A stretch of 64,000 nucleotides of DNA, taken from Pontibacter virosus (GTDB lineage: Bacteria; Bacteroidota; Bacteroidia; Cytophagales; Hymenobacteraceae). Positions 17,966 through 26,364 of this stretch are shown here, in pieces (the first letter of the stretch is position 1; each line of letters opens with the position of its first letter). The position numbers and the translations under genes are program-made. The DNA is taken from the NCBI RefSeq assembly GCF_003096355.1, contig NZ_QEKI01000002.1:186001-250000 (forward strand). Reading direction: 5' to 3'. The notes under the pieces are model-generated. The model was not told the origin of the DNA. It worked only from the letters and a program-made list of their open reading frames with translations, and did no database searches.

Positions 17966-17983
17966 TCTAAACGACTCCCCGCT

Positions 17984-18874
17984 ATGGCAACAGTCTTACA
18001 CCTCCACGAACTCTCTAAAAAATACGGAAGCCTGCAGGCCGTTGACCGACTGACGCTTCAGGTGGAAGCGGGCAGTATCTATGGCTTACTTGGTCCAAAC
18101 GGCAGCGGCAAAACTACCACCCTGGGTATGGTGCTCGACGTGATCCGGCCAAGCGGTGGCAGCTTTCTGTGGTTTGGACGATCTATCAGCAAAGAAACCA
18201 AACAGCGGGTGGGCGCATTACTGGAGACACCCAATTTCTACCCCTACCTGACTGCCAAGGCAAACTTGCAGGTGGTAGCCGACACCAAGCAGGCAGACCA
18301 CCGGCACATCAATAAAATGCTGGACATGGTGGGCCTCGGCACCCGCAGCCACACCACCTACAAAGGCTTTTCGCTAGGGATGAAACAGCGCCTGGCCCTG
18401 GCCGCAGCCATGCTCAACGATCCGGAAGTGCTGGTGCTCGACGAACCCACCAACGGACTCGACCCGCAAGGTATAGCCGAAGTGCGCGACCTGATCACCC
18501 GGATCGCCGCACAGGGCAAAACCATCCTACTGGCCAGCCACCTGCTCGACGAAGTAGAGAAAGTGTGTACACACGTGGCGGTGCTGCAGGCAGGCAAACT
18601 CAAAGCCAATGGTCCGGTGGGGGATATCCTCTCCACCAAAGATCAGTTAGTGATCAGTGCCGAGGAGTTGGCTCCTGTACTGCAACTCCTGGAACGCTTG
18701 CCCTACATTGTGCAGTTTGTCCAAGATAAGAATTACATCAGCCTCACACTTTCCGAGGGCTATACCAGCACCGACCTCAACCGCGATATGTTTGCGCAGG
18801 GCATCGTGCTCTCTCAACTGCTGGTGCGCCGCAAAAGTCTGGAGGCGCAATTCCTTGAACTCACCCAAAAATAA
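17984..18874 (+). CDS. ABC transporter ATP-binding protein
   Basis: This is the nucleotide-binding subunit of an ABC exporter of the bacitracin/Cu-type (CcmA-like) group. The protein has 296 residues from the ATG at 17984. The Walker A loop is GPNGSGKTT, the signature is SLGMKQRLALAAA, Walker B is VLVLDEPTNGLDP, and the switch His lies in LLASHLLDEVEKVC. The C-terminal about 70 residues are the accessory region common in this group. It is followed after 7 bp by its permease. The transported substrate is unknown. Confidence 0.93.
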   Translation: MATVLHLHELSKKYGSLQAVDRLTLQVEAGSIYGLLGPNGSGKTTTLGMVLDVIRPSGGSFLWFGRSISKETKQRVGALLETPNFYPYLTAKANLQVVADTKQADHRHINKMLDMVGLGTRSHTTYKGFSLGMKQRLALAAAMLNDPEVLVLDEPTNGLDPQGIAEVRDLITRIAAQGKTILLASHLLDEVEKVCTHVAVLQAGKLKANGPVGDILSTKDQLVISAEELAPVLQLLERLPYIVQFVQDKNYISLTLSEGYTSTDLNRDMFAQGIVLSQLLVRRKSLEAQFLELTQK

Positions 18875-18881
18875 GCCCCGC

Positions 18882-19652
18882 ATGAACCTGATCAGATCCG
18901 AGCTCAGAAAAATACTCCAATATCCAACTTTCTGGGTGATTATGGCCATCTATGTGCTGCTGCAAGTGCTTCTGATCTATTTCAGTAGCAATTTCATGAT
19001 TAGCGGGCAGTCGCTGGGCAAATCGCTGTACGATTTCCCTAACCTGTGGATGCGCTTCTCCTACATCGCCTATTTTTTTAACCTACTGCTGGGCATACTG
19101 GTCATTGTGCTGGTTACGGACGAGTACAGCTACCGTACACTCAGGCAGCAGGTGATAGACGGGCGCTCACGGACAGAAGCGGTGCTGGCCAAATTTTACG
19201 TCTCACTGGGCCTGGCGGCAATCGGGACTGTCTTTTTGCTGGTGATGGGCCTTCTATTTGGGTTGATTTACAGCTCGGACACCAGTATAGGAGCCATAGT
19301 TGGCAAGATCGATTACCTCTCTTATTTCTTTGTGCAGGCTGTCGGGTATATGTGCCTGGCCATGTTCTTCGCCTTTTTAATACGTAAAAGCGGGTTGGCC
19401 ATCATCGCTTTTCTGGCCTGGTCCAAAATCGTGGAGCCGATCATCCATTATCAGATCGATGACCGTATTGACCGCTTTATGCCCATGAAAGTATTTGGCA
19501 GCCTCACTCCTACTCCAGGGCAGGATATTATAGACGGCCTTACTACCCCCACCATGGCGCTAAGTCCTGCCTGGGCTGTGCTGCCTGCTCTGTTTTACAT
19601 TGGGTTGCTCGTGCTTGCCTCCATCCTGCTGGTGCGCCTCCGCGATCTATAG
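18882..19652 (+). CDS. ABC transporter permease (ABC-2 type)
   Basis: This 256-residue membrane protein starts at the ATG at 18882 (MNLIRSELRKILQYPTFW), 7 bp after the ATPase gene; longer in-frame upstream sequence overlaps the ATPase gene and is not protein-like. About six helices are visible, beginning with FWVIMAIYVLLQVLLIYF and ending ALFYIGLLVLASILLVRL. The N-terminal cytoplasmic segment followed by TYRTLRQQVIDGRSR-type sequence (here SYRTLRQQVIDG) is typical of ABC-2 permeases paired with CcmA-like ATPases. Confidence 0.88.
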   Translation: MNLIRSELRKILQYPTFWVIMAIYVLLQVLLIYFSSNFMISGQSLGKSLYDFPNLWMRFSYIAYFFNLLLGILVIVLVTDEYSYRTLRQQVIDGRSRTEAVLAKFYVSLGLAAIGTVFLLVMGLLFGLIYSSDTSIGAIVGKIDYLSYFFVQAVGYMCLAMFFAFLIRKSGLAIIAFLAWSKIVEPIIHYQIDDRIDRFMPMKVFGSLTPTPGQDIIDGLTTPTMALSPAWAVLPALFYIGLLVLASILLVRLRDL

Positions 19653-19663
19653 AGGCCCTTGCT

Positions 19664-20335
19664 TTAAAGCGTATTGTAATAGTCGACAATGTTGCGCAGG
19701 TCCTTAGAGCTGTTATAGTCAAGCTTATTGGATTTGGCATACTGTTTTACTTTCCCTGTATGGACGCCACACAGTTTGAGCAGATCTTTTTTAGGCTTCC
19801 GTAACTGCACGATTTCCCCGTTAGGCAGCAGCATGTACAACACTTCCTGCAATTCATCGCCTTCTGTTGCAAAATGTGGGAAGTAGCTCGTTTGTATGGA
19901 TGCCGTTGCATACTGCTGATCTGCTTTTGCTGCTGTCACCCCAATGTATCGTTTCATTAGCACAAGCTCTCCCTGGTTGATCAGCTCAAAGAACACTGGC
20001 ACCCTGAAATCGCTCTGGATGCTGCCCTTGTTCCAGGGCAACGAACGAAAAACCTGCGGCTTCCCATTGTACACGCCGCTGATCATGAAATGGCTGACAC
20101 TTACTGCCGAGAAGGAATTGATAATACCATCTTCTGATGCTATTTGTACGACATCCTGCGCAGGGTGATAGACTACAGCCCCCTGCAGGCTGTCGCCGGT
20201 GACCAGTACAACTTTTCCGTAGAGCCAGCGCTCTGTATCGAACCCCTGATTAGATTGCGCCCAAGCTGGCACATTCCCACAGGCAAAAGTTACTAATAGC
20301 GATAAAAACAGATACTTGGTCCCCAGTCTTCTCAT
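19664..20335 (-). CDS. Hypothetical secreted protein
   Basis: This 223-residue protein from the ATG at 20335 has a signal peptide (MRRLGTKYLFLSLLVTFACG...AWAQ). The cysteine in TFACGN could be a lipobox, but the AWAQ site looks more like ordinary cleavage. The mature part reads like a beta-rich domain (GKVVLVTGDSLQGAVVYHP...IASEDGIINSFSAVSVSHFMI) followed by a Lys-rich C-terminus. Similar Bacteroidota proteins of unknown function exist. The gene is convergent with the ABC permease; 11 bp separate them. Confidence 0.75.
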   Translation of the reverse strand: MRRLGTKYLFLSLLVTFACGNVPAWAQSNQGFDTERWLYGKVVLVTGDSLQGAVVYHPAQDVVQIASEDGIINSFSAVSVSHFMISGVYNGKPQVFRSLPWNKGSIQSDFRVPVFFELINQGELVLMKRYIGVTAAKADQQYATASIQTSYFPHFATEGDELQEVLYMLLPNGEIVQLRKPKKDLLKLCGVHTGKVKQYAKSNKLDYNSSKDLRNIVDYYNTL

Positions 20336-20493
20336 CAGCTTAAATATTAAATGACGTAAATCTTTTATCTTAAAACATACCACATAACCTATTGTTTTAC
20401 ACAAGTTTACATACAAATCTAAACGTAAGAAACCGGAAGCGGTATAGGCCTTTTCAAAATTTATCTTTAGCGGCCGTAGAAAGTTTTGTGCAA

Positions 20494-20522
20494 AAAAAAG
20501 CCCGTACCTAATGGTACGGGCT
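20494..20522 (-). terminator. Terminator of ribBA
   Basis: On the minus strand AGCCCGTACC-ATTA-GGTACGGGCT is followed by a run of eight T. It lies 26 bp after the ribBA stop codon. Confidence 0.9.
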
Positions 20523-20547
20523 CGTGTTTAATTTAAATCAAGGCTGC

Positions 20548-21813
20548 TTAGCGTACAACCGTATTTTTCAGGATCTCATGCCCTAACTTGTCGCGTTTCG
20601 TGGTCAGGTAGTTTTGGTTGTGTGGGTTCGGCGCAATTTCTATCGGCATATTTTCAACTACTTCCAGCCCATAACCGATCAAGCCAACGCGCTTTTTAGG
20701 GTTGTTTGTAATCAGGCGCATCTTCGTTACACCCAGGTCACGCAGAATCTGGGCACCCACACCGTAGTCGCGGTCGTCCATCCCAAAGCCAAGCTCCAGG
20801 TTGGCCTCCACGGTATCGCGGCCCTGCTCCTGTAGTTTATAGGCTTTCAGCTTGTTGATCAGGCCAATACCACGCCCTTCCTGGTTCATGTACACGATCA
20901 CGCCTTTGCCCTCGCGTTCTACCATGCGCATGGCCTCGTGCAGCTGTGGACCGCAGTCGCAACGGCACGAGCCGAAAATATCACCCGTCACGCACGAAGA
21001 GTGCACACGAACCAGCACAGGCTCATCTTCATTCCAGCTACCTTTTACCAGGGCCAGGTGCTTGGCACCGTTGCTGCGCTGTGTGAAGGCATACAGGTCA
21101 AAATTCCCAAAATCAGTTGGTAACTCTACCGCTATCTCGCGTTCAATCAGGCTCTCCTTCTTCAGTCGGTACTCTACCAGGTCTTTGATCGAAATCAGCT
21201 TCAGATTGAAACGCTCCGCCACTTTCACCAGATCTGGCAAGCGGGCCATCGTACCGTCCTCATTCATGATCTCGATCAGTACACCCGCTGGTGCAAGACC
21301 TGCCAGACGTGCCAGATCAACGGCCGCTTCCGTATGGCCCGGGCGACGCAATACACCTTCTTTCTTCGCTTTCAGCGGGAAAATATGGCCTGGTTTGCCC
21401 AAGGCATTCGGGTCTGTAGCAGGGTCTACCAGGGCCTGAATGGTTTTGGCGCGGTCAGAGGCAGATATACCAGTGGTGCAGCCATGCCCGATCAGGTCAA
21501 CTGAAACGGTGAAAGGCGTGGCATGCAGGGCCGTGTTACGGCCCACCATCAACTCAAGTCCTAGTTCATCGCATCGTTCTTCGGTAAGCGGCGCACAGAT
21601 AAGGCCGCGGCCGTGTGTTGCCATGAAGTTGATGATCTCCGGGGTTACCTTCTCTGCCGCGCATATAAAGTCGCCCTCGTTTTCGCGATCGTCATCATCC
21701 ACCACAATAATGATCTTACCCTGGCGGATGTCCTCAATCGCATCTTCTATTAAATCGAGCTTGATAGGCTCTAGTGAATTAGTTTCCATGTATACCTTCA
21801 TGTACCTACCCAT
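20548..21813 (-). CDS. ribBA: Bifunctional 3,4-dihydroxy-2-butanone-4-phosphate synthase / GTP cyclohydrolase II
   Basis: This enzyme catalyses two entry steps of riboflavin synthesis: ribulose-5-phosphate to DHBP plus formate, and GTP to the diaminopyrimidine. The 421-residue protein has the RibB domain at about 15-215 ([46 protein letters not shown]) and the RibA domain at about 220-420. The zinc-binding cysteines are in [15 protein letters not shown], followed by [10 protein letters not shown] Met at residue 5 or 9 could also be the start. No FMN riboswitch fits in the 65-bp upstream gap, but a TACCTTTG promoter box does. Confidence 0.96.
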   Translation of the reverse strand: MGRYMKVYMETNSLEPIKLDLIEDAIEDIRQGKIIIVVDDDDRENEGDFICAAEKVTPEIINFMATHGRGLICAPLTEERCDELGLELMVGRNTALHATPFTVSVDLIGHGCTTGISASDRAKTIQALVDPATDPNALGKPGHIFPLKAKKEGVLRRPGHTEAAVDLARLAGLAPAGVLIEIMNEDGTMARLPDLVKVAERFNLKLISIKDLVEYRLKKESLIEREIAVELPTDFGNFDLYAFTQRSNGAKHLALVKGSWNEDEPVLVRVHSSCVTGDIFGSCRCDCGPQLHEAMRMVEREGKGVIVYMNQEGRGIGLINKLKAYKLQEQGRDTVEANLELGFGMDDRDYGVGAQILRDLGVTKMRLITNNPKKRVGLIGYGLEVVENMPIEIAPNPHNQNYLTTKRDKLGHEILKNTVVR

Positions 21814-21858
21814 TTTGTAAGTATGGGCCAGGTGGTTCCTTTATTATGAAATGCGCTG

Positions 21859-21866
21859 CAAAGGTA
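21859..21866 (-). promoter_or_regulatory. Candidate promoter box (TACCTTTG) for ribBA
   Basis: On the minus strand the sequence reads TACCTTTG, a full TAnnTTTG match, about 46 bp upstream of the ribBA start and only 13 bp past the dnaG stop. This suggests ribBA has its own promoter in addition to read-through from dnaG. No clear upstream TTG element is seen. Confidence 0.5.
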
Positions 21867-21878
21867 AAAAGTTTAATT

Positions 21879-23807
21879 TTACTTATTCACCACAATTCCT
21901 AATAAGTCGCCGATCTGCTTTTCGAAGGATTTGAGCTGGAAGATGACCTGGAGTACCCGGTCCTGCTCTGTTGGGTCTGTGACAAGGCGGAGCTTCTCCA
22001 TTTCGGCTTTCATGAGAAGTTGTACATTACGCCATTTCAGGCGCAGCACGGCACGTTCAGCACCGTATGGCAGCAGATCCGACTCATGGGGCACAAAAAT
22101 CTGGTGAGTCTCCCAATTATGAGAAAGCTCGTAGGGGTCTGACAGCAAATTGGTTGCCTCGGTGCGTATCTCCTGATCAGGATAGTTGATGAAATCATCT
22201 GCCACAGGTATAACGCCCTGTAGCAATTTCTCCTTTACCACTTCGATCAGGCGGGCGTACAGTGGTGTGCGGAACTCTACATCCTCCAACTGCTCGAGCA
22301 TATACTGGCAGGTGTTCTGTCCGTCCACCAGCACCTTGTCAGGGTAGTTCAGTAACATGCGCACGATTTCGCGTTCGTAGCGTTTGAGGCTATCGGCTTC
22401 CGTGGCAGGCTTTTCAGCCTCCATCTGTTCTGCCTCATAGACTTCCGCTTCTGCCAGATCCTCCGGACTGCCCGAGCGCTGCTGCTTTTGCTGGCGCTCC
22501 TGCAGGTGCATCTTGTTGTACTCCGAAATCAGCAGCTGCTCATCGATATCGAAGATAAGGCTACAGCTCTGGAAGAAAACCGAACGCTTGATTGGATCTG
22601 GTATCTTAGAGATAGAGGTTACGATCTCACGTATCGCCTCCGCCTTCTTCACCGGGTTGCCCTTCGACTCTTCGGCGTACAGACTGGTCTTGAAAGAGAT
22701 AAAATCCTGCGCGTGCTTCGCCACATAGGCCTTGAACTTCTCATCTCCTACCTTGTGGATGTAAGAGTCTGGGTCTTCTCCGGGAGGAAAAGTCACTACG
22801 TTCACGTTCAGCCCATTCTCCAGGATCAGGTCTATCCCTCTGAGAGAGGCTTTTATACCTGCTGCGTCGCCATCGTACAGTACTGTGATGTTCTGGGTAT
22901 AGCGGGCAATAAGCTTGATCTGTCCTTCGGTCAGCGAGGTACCCGACGAAGCCACCACGTTCTCTATACCTCCCTGGTGCAATGAAAGCACGTCCAGGTA
23001 ACCCTCCACCATGTAGCAGTTGTCCTGCATGCGGATCGCTTGCCGGGCCTGGTACATGCCATAGAGCACATTGCTCTTGTGGTAAATCTCTGACTCGGGC
23101 GAGTTAAGGTACTTCGGGCTTTTTTTATCGTTGCTCTTCAGCGTACGGGCACCGAAGCCGATCACACGTCCCGAAATATTATGGATCGGGAACATGACAC
23201 GCCCCCGGAAACGGTCGTATTTCTTGCCGTCCTCCTTTGCAATGGTTAAGCCTGTCGCCTCCAGGTACTTCTGCTTATAACCCGCCTTCAGAGCCGCATC
23301 AGTCAGGTCAGACCAGGCATCGAGGCTATACCCGAGCTCAAACTTTTTGATAGTGTTGTTGCTCAGCCCGCGCTCCTTCAGGTAGGATTGTCCAATCGCC
23401 CCCTCCTCATGGCTGTGCAGCAGTTGCTGGTAGTGCTTGCTGGCAAAATCCGATACGATGTAGAGGCTGTCGCGCTCACTCTGCTCCCGGGCATATTCCG
23501 GATTGGGCTCGTCTTCGGGCACCTCAATGCCGTACTTCTTGGCCAGGTATTTCAGCGCTTCCGGAAAGCTTGTGCCCTCCACATCCATGATAAACTGTAC
23601 GGAGTTGCCCGCCTTGCCACAACCAAAGCACTTGTAAATGCCCTTGGCCGGCGACACCGAAAAAGACGGTGACTTTTCGTGATGGAAAGGACAGTTCGCC
23701 CACAGGTTCTGCCCCTTTTTCTTGAGCGACACAAAATCCCCCACCACTTCCGCTATATCGGCCTGGGCAAGGATCTGGTCAACTACTTCTTTTGGGATCA
23801 GGGACAT
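21879..23807 (-). CDS. dnaG: DNA primase
   Basis: This is the replicative primase that makes RNA primers for DNA synthesis. The 642-residue protein has the CHC2 zinc-binding domain near residues 37-65 (CPFHHEKSPSFSVSP...KCFGCGKAGN). The catalytic core includes GFGART and the RNAP-basic motif, and the TOPRIM fold has EGYLDVLSLHQGG and TVLYDGDAAGIKAS. The C-terminal third should bind the DnaB helicase. Length and order are typical for Bacteroidota. It is probably followed by ribBA in the same transcript. Confidence 0.97.
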   Translation of the reverse strand: MSLIPKEVVDQILAQADIAEVVGDFVSLKKKGQNLWANCPFHHEKSPSFSVSPAKGIYKCFGCGKAGNSVQFIMDVEGTSFPEALKYLAKKYGIEVPEDEPNPEYAREQSERDSLYIVSDFASKHYQQLLHSHEEGAIGQSYLKERGLSNNTIKKFELGYSLDAWSDLTDAALKAGYKQKYLEATGLTIAKEDGKKYDRFRGRVMFPIHNISGRVIGFGARTLKSNDKKSPKYLNSPESEIYHKSNVLYGMYQARQAIRMQDNCYMVEGYLDVLSLHQGGIENVVASSGTSLTEGQIKLIARYTQNITVLYDGDAAGIKASLRGIDLILENGLNVNVVTFPPGEDPDSYIHKVGDEKFKAYVAKHAQDFISFKTSLYAEESKGNPVKKAEAIREIVTSISKIPDPIKRSVFFQSCSLIFDIDEQLLISEYNKMHLQERQQKQQRSGSPEDLAEAEVYEAEQMEAEKPATEADSLKRYEREIVRMLLNYPDKVLVDGQNTCQYMLEQLEDVEFRTPLYARLIEVVKEKLLQGVIPVADDFINYPDQEIRTEATNLLSDPYELSHNWETHQIFVPHESDLLPYGAERAVLRLKWRNVQLLMKAEMEKLRLVTDPTEQDRVLQVIFQLKSFEKQIGDLLGIVVNK

Positions 23808-23831
23808 GGGTATGCAATTTTGAGAGGGTTA

Positions 23832-23839
23832 CAAATATA
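23832..23839 (-). promoter_or_regulatory. Candidate promoter box (TATATTTG) for dnaG
   Basis: Minus-strand TATATTTG lies 25 bp upstream of the dnaG ATG and matches TAnnTTTG. The upstream TTG element is not clear. Confidence 0.5.
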
Positions 23840-23853
23840 AGGTTTAAATTGTC

Positions 23854-23895
23854 TGAATCAGGATTGAAAGATTAAAGAATTTTCAGGATTTTCAC
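23854..23895. repeat. Short CAGGATT/AGATTA intergenic repeat
   Basis: The words TCAGGATTGAAAGATTAAAG and TTTCAGGATTTT match a related stretch at 32440-32474 (AGGATTTACAGGATTTAAAG, ATTAACAGGATT). Such CAGGATTNAAGGATT strings are widely dispersed in Bacteroidota intergenic DNA. The rest of the 23808-24040 gap shows no gene. Confidence 0.4.
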
Positions 23896-24040
23896 TGATG
23901 CCGGGTCTTCCCTTTAGCTGAGGTATTATACCCAATCCCGGCCCTTCCCTACAGACATGAGAAAGAGTTTCCAGCAATCTTCCCTCGTTCGCGTCCCGAG
24001 AGTGTGTGTTATCGGGCGGACTCTGGCCGCTGTTAAAGTC

Positions 24041-24595
24041 CTATTGATGAAATACATCCTCTGTCCATCGTTCAGGATTGCTCAAAATGTAATTCCGAAT
24101 TTGGTGATAAGCCTTGTCACTACGAATAATATGATCATGAAAGGATCGTTGCCATGCAAAATCAGTTAACCCTATGGCATGAACACGTTTAGATGTTGTG
24201 GTCTTATAGACACCTACTAATTCTGACAGTGATTTAACTTTTGGATTTGAAAAGGCAGATGCACTTGTTTCATCGGACTGTCGTCGCGCGGACAGGTCGC
24301 GACCTGTCCCTACAGCATATCTATCTATTTCGATGATGGCATGCACATGATTGGGCATCACCACAAAAGCATGTAAAATAACATACGGATACTGCTCCTC
24401 CAGCCAGCGCCACTGTTGTTCAGCTATGTACCCGTACTCATTAAGCTGCATTTCACCGTTTATTACTTCCCCAAAACAACATATCTTGTCCTTCACACAC
24501 GAAGTCACAAAATATAAAGCATCACGGCTGTAATCATAGCCATCTAACCTGTTTTGTTTTCGATCAGGGCGTTTCATAAAACCAGTATACGGCAA
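24041..24595 (-). CDS. REP-associated tyrosine transposase (RAYT, Y1_Tnp/IS200-like)
   Basis: This is a single-strand-specific Y1 nuclease/transposase of the family that maintains REP palindromes. The 184-residue protein has the HUH motif in PNHVHAII (His83, His85) and a C-terminal helix with conserved W148-Q-R, IIR and Y169-I-L-S-N-P elements; Tyr169 is the candidate nucleophile. Residues 96-102 (GTGRDLS) are encoded by a copy of the REP palindrome itself, inserted in frame between the HUH motif and the C-terminal helix. Two further REP copies lie upstream of the start codon. A Met at residue 7 is an alternative start. The ORF is intact, so it may be active. Confidence 0.9.
   Translation of the reverse strand: MPYTGFMKRPDRKQNRLDGYDYSRDALYFVTSCVKDKICCFGEVINGEMQLNEYGYIAEQQWRWLEEQYPYVILHAFVVMPNHVHAIIEIDRYAVGTGRDLSARRQSDETSASAFSNPKVKSLSELVGVYKTTTSKRVHAIGLTDFAWQRSFHDHIIRSDKAYHQIRNYILSNPERWTEDVFHQ
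24290..24315 (+). repeat. REP palindrome copy a (inside the RAYT gene)
   Basis: The palindrome ACAGGTCGCGACCTGT with flanking GG/CC, followed by CTACA, gives it an orientation. It lies within the transposase coding sequence and adds codons without shifting the frame. Confidence 0.85.
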
Positions 24596-24610
24596 GTCAC
24601 AGAATCAATA

Positions 24611-24637
24611 CCTGTAGGGACAGGTCGCGACCTGTCC
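24611..24637 (-). repeat. REP palindrome copy b
   Basis: The same palindrome preceded by TGTAG, so it is in the opposite orientation to copies a and c. It begins 16 bp upstream of the RAYT start codon. The decamer AATCGTGCAC follows directly after it. Confidence 0.85.
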
Positions 24638-24746
24638 AATCGTGCACCGGCAATCGTTCACCGTCAGCTCTTTCCCCCATTGCACACACCATCCTGCATA
24701 TTGCTTTTGGTTCTGCCGTTACAGTTTCATCGTGCAGCTATACCCC

Positions 24747-24771
24747 GGACAGGTCGCGACCTGTCCCTACA
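24747..24771 (+). repeat. REP palindrome copy c
   Basis: The third perfect palindrome, followed by CTACA as in copy a. With copy b it makes an inverted pair about 110 bp apart, like a bacterial interspersed mosaic element flanking the upstream side of the RAYT gene. Confidence 0.85.
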
Positions 24772-24818
24772 AGAATGAATCTCCATTCCCTAAATCATGT
24801 TTAAAGTTTTTTTGTTTG

Positions 24819-24826
24819 TATCTTTG
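24819..24826 (+). promoter_or_regulatory. Candidate promoter box (TATCTTTG) for mrp
   Basis: TATCTTTG matches TAnnTTTG and lies 28 bp before the mrp ATG. A T-rich tract precedes it. It is just downstream of REP copy c. Confidence 0.55.
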
Positions 24827-24853
24827 TAAGGCTTCACAAAAGCAATTAACACT

Positions 24854-25957
24854 ATGGCTATTACAAAAGAAGATATACTCAAAGCCCTCAGTTATGTGGA
24901 GGAACCGGACCTTGGCAAGGACCTGGTGACACTCAACATGATAGAGGATGTACAGGTAGACGGCAAGGACGTGAGTTTCACCGTGATCCTGACCACACCG
25001 GCCTGCCCACTCAAAGACCTCATCCGCAACGCCTGCATCCGTGCCATCCATACCATGGTGGACAAGGAGGCGGAAGTGACCGTGAACATGACTTCCCGTG
25101 TGACTTCTGGTCGCGCAGGCAGCAGCGAAGTACTTACAGGCGTGAAAAACATCATTGCAGTGGCCTCCGGAAAAGGCGGCGTTGGCAAGTCTACGGTTAC
25201 CAGCAACTTGGCCATTGCCCTGGCACAGTCGGGCGCTAAAGTAGGCCTGATCGATGCGGATATTTTCGGGCCGTCCATACCTACTATGTTTGGTGTTGAA
25301 GACCAGCGTCCGAGCATGGTACAAGGTGACCACGGCAAGAACTACATCATTCCGGTAGAGAAATATGGCGTAAAGCTGATGTCGATCGGTTTCCTGACGC
25401 CCCCTGACCATGCGGTGATCTGGCGTGGCCCGATGGCAAGTTCTGCGCTGAAGCAATTCATCAGCGATGTAGAGTGGGGCGAGCTGGATTATCTGTTGCT
25501 GGACCTTCCTCCGGGAACCTCTGACATCCACCTAACCATGGTGCAGGTGCTGCCGGTTACGGGCGCTGTAATCGTAACGACTCCTCAAAAGGTAGCTATT
25601 GCCGACGCGCAGAAGGGTCTGCAAATGTTCCGCCAACCGCAGATCAATGTGCCGGTGCTGGGTGTAGTCGAGAACATGGCTTACTTTACTCCTGCTGAAC
25701 TTCCTGAGAACAAGTACTACATCTTCGGACAGGAAGGTGGGCAGAACCTAGCCAGGAAGTTTGACGTGCCGGTATTAGGCCAGGTACCGTTGGTACAGAG
25801 CATCCGTGAGAGCGGTGATGAAGGAACTCCGGTGGCCTTGCAGAACGATTCTCCGGCTTCTGGTGTTTTCAGAGAGTTGGCCCAGGCTGTTGCCCAGCAG
25901 GTGTCTGTTCGCAACGCGACTTTGGCCAAAACACAACCTGTAGAAATTAAAAGCTAA
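24854..25957 (+). CDS. mrp: Mrp/NBP35-type iron-sulfur carrier ATPase
   Basis: This is a cytosolic P-loop ATPase thought to load or carry Fe-S clusters. The 367-residue protein has an N-terminal DUF59/MIP18 domain (about 1-85). The ATPase domain has the deviant Walker A S-G-K-G-G-V-G-K-S (about 105-113), an IDADIFGPSIP switch and LLLDLPPGTSDIHL. The C-terminal CxxC motif that bridges a cluster in many Mrp proteins is absent: the segment after VENMAYF reads TPAELPENKYYIFG. The gene is 5 bp from a NifU-type gene, consistent with a cluster-assembly operon. Confidence 0.93.
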   Translation: MAITKEDILKALSYVEEPDLGKDLVTLNMIEDVQVDGKDVSFTVILTTPACPLKDLIRNACIRAIHTMVDKEAEVTVNMTSRVTSGRAGSSEVLTGVKNIIAVASGKGGVGKSTVTSNLAIALAQSGAKVGLIDADIFGPSIPTMFGVEDQRPSMVQGDHGKNYIIPVEKYGVKLMSIGFLTPPDHAVIWRGPMASSALKQFISDVEWGELDYLLLDLPPGTSDIHLTMVQVLPVTGAVIVTTPQKVAIADAQKGLQMFRQPQINVPVLGVVENMAYFTPAELPENKYYIFGQEGGQNLARKFDVPVLGQVPLVQSIRESGDEGTPVALQNDSPASGVFRELAQAVAQQVSVRNATLAKTQPVEIKS

Positions 25958-25962
25958 GACAG

Positions 25963-26229
25963 ATGGCAACCATTAACGTTGACAACGATTTTTTACTTCG
26001 CATTGAGAGTGCCCTTGACCAGATCAGGCCATACCTGGAAGCTGACGGCGGTAACGTGAAAGTGCTCGAAGTAACCGATGACATGACGCTGAAGTTGGAG
26101 TTGCTCGGCGCCTGTGGCACCTGCCCAATGTCTACCATGACGCTCAAAGCGGGTGTAGAGCAATCTGTACTGAAAGCTGTACCTGAGATCAGGGCGGTTG
26201 AGGCTGTGAATGTCATTCCACTGCCTTAA
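25963..26229 (+). CDS. NifU C-terminal domain (Nfu-type) Fe-S scaffold protein
   Basis: This 88-residue protein consists of a single Nfu domain. The cluster-ligating C-x-x-C is in ACGTCPMST. The preceding IRPYLEADGGNVKVLEV and following LKAGVEQSVLKAVPEI segments are characteristic. It would hold and deliver a 4Fe-4S cluster. Being immediately downstream of mrp suggests joint function; a terminator follows at 26272. Confidence 0.93.
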   Translation: MATINVDNDFLLRIESALDQIRPYLEADGGNVKVLEVTDDMTLKLELLGACGTCPMSTMTLKAGVEQSVLKAVPEIRAVEAVNVIPLP

Positions 26230-26271
26230 GTTTTGCAGGGAAAAGAGTTTCTGATAAAAGACAATAAATTT

Positions 26272-26307
26272 AAAGCAGGTACCGAGAAATCGGTGCCTGC
26301 TTTTTTG
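26272..26307 (+). terminator. Terminator of the mrp-nfu operon
   Basis: AAGCAGGTACCGA paired with TCGGTGCCTGCTT around a GAAA loop, followed by a T-run. Confidence 0.88.
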
Positions 26308-26330
26308 TTTCCCATACCCTCCAAAATCTC

Positions 26331-26338
26331 TATCTTTG
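26331..26338 (+). promoter_or_regulatory. Candidate promoter box (TATCTTTG) for fumarylacetoacetase
   Basis: A full TAnnTTTG match 26 bp before the ATG; a TTG occurs about 23 bp further upstream, inside the T-run of the preceding terminator. Confidence 0.55.
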
Positions 26339-26364
26339 TCTAACAACCCAGATTTTCTTGCACT

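Noticed and set aside
17779..17970. A 63-codon open frame between the DUF2490 gene and the ABC transporter
   Set aside because: It runs through a dispersed repeat, a terminator hairpin and the promoter box; better explained as non-coding.
18657..18881. N-terminal extension of the ABC permease (75 residues) overlapping the ATPase gene
   Set aside because: The extension is out-of-frame ATPase sequence rich in Cys, Ser and Arg; the ATG at 18882 gives a normal permease start.
21814..21878. FMN riboswitch upstream of ribBA
   Set aside because: Only 65 bp separate dnaG and ribBA; the RFN element needs over 100 bases and none of its conserved words are present.
23957..24169. A 70-codon plus-strand frame near the RAYT gene
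   Set aside because: Mostly antisense to the RAYT C-terminus and repeat-like sequence; no homology signals.
24290..24771. CRISPR array from repeated palindromes
   Set aside because: Only three copies, alternating orientation, irregular spacing and one inside a gene; this is a REP/RAYT arrangement.
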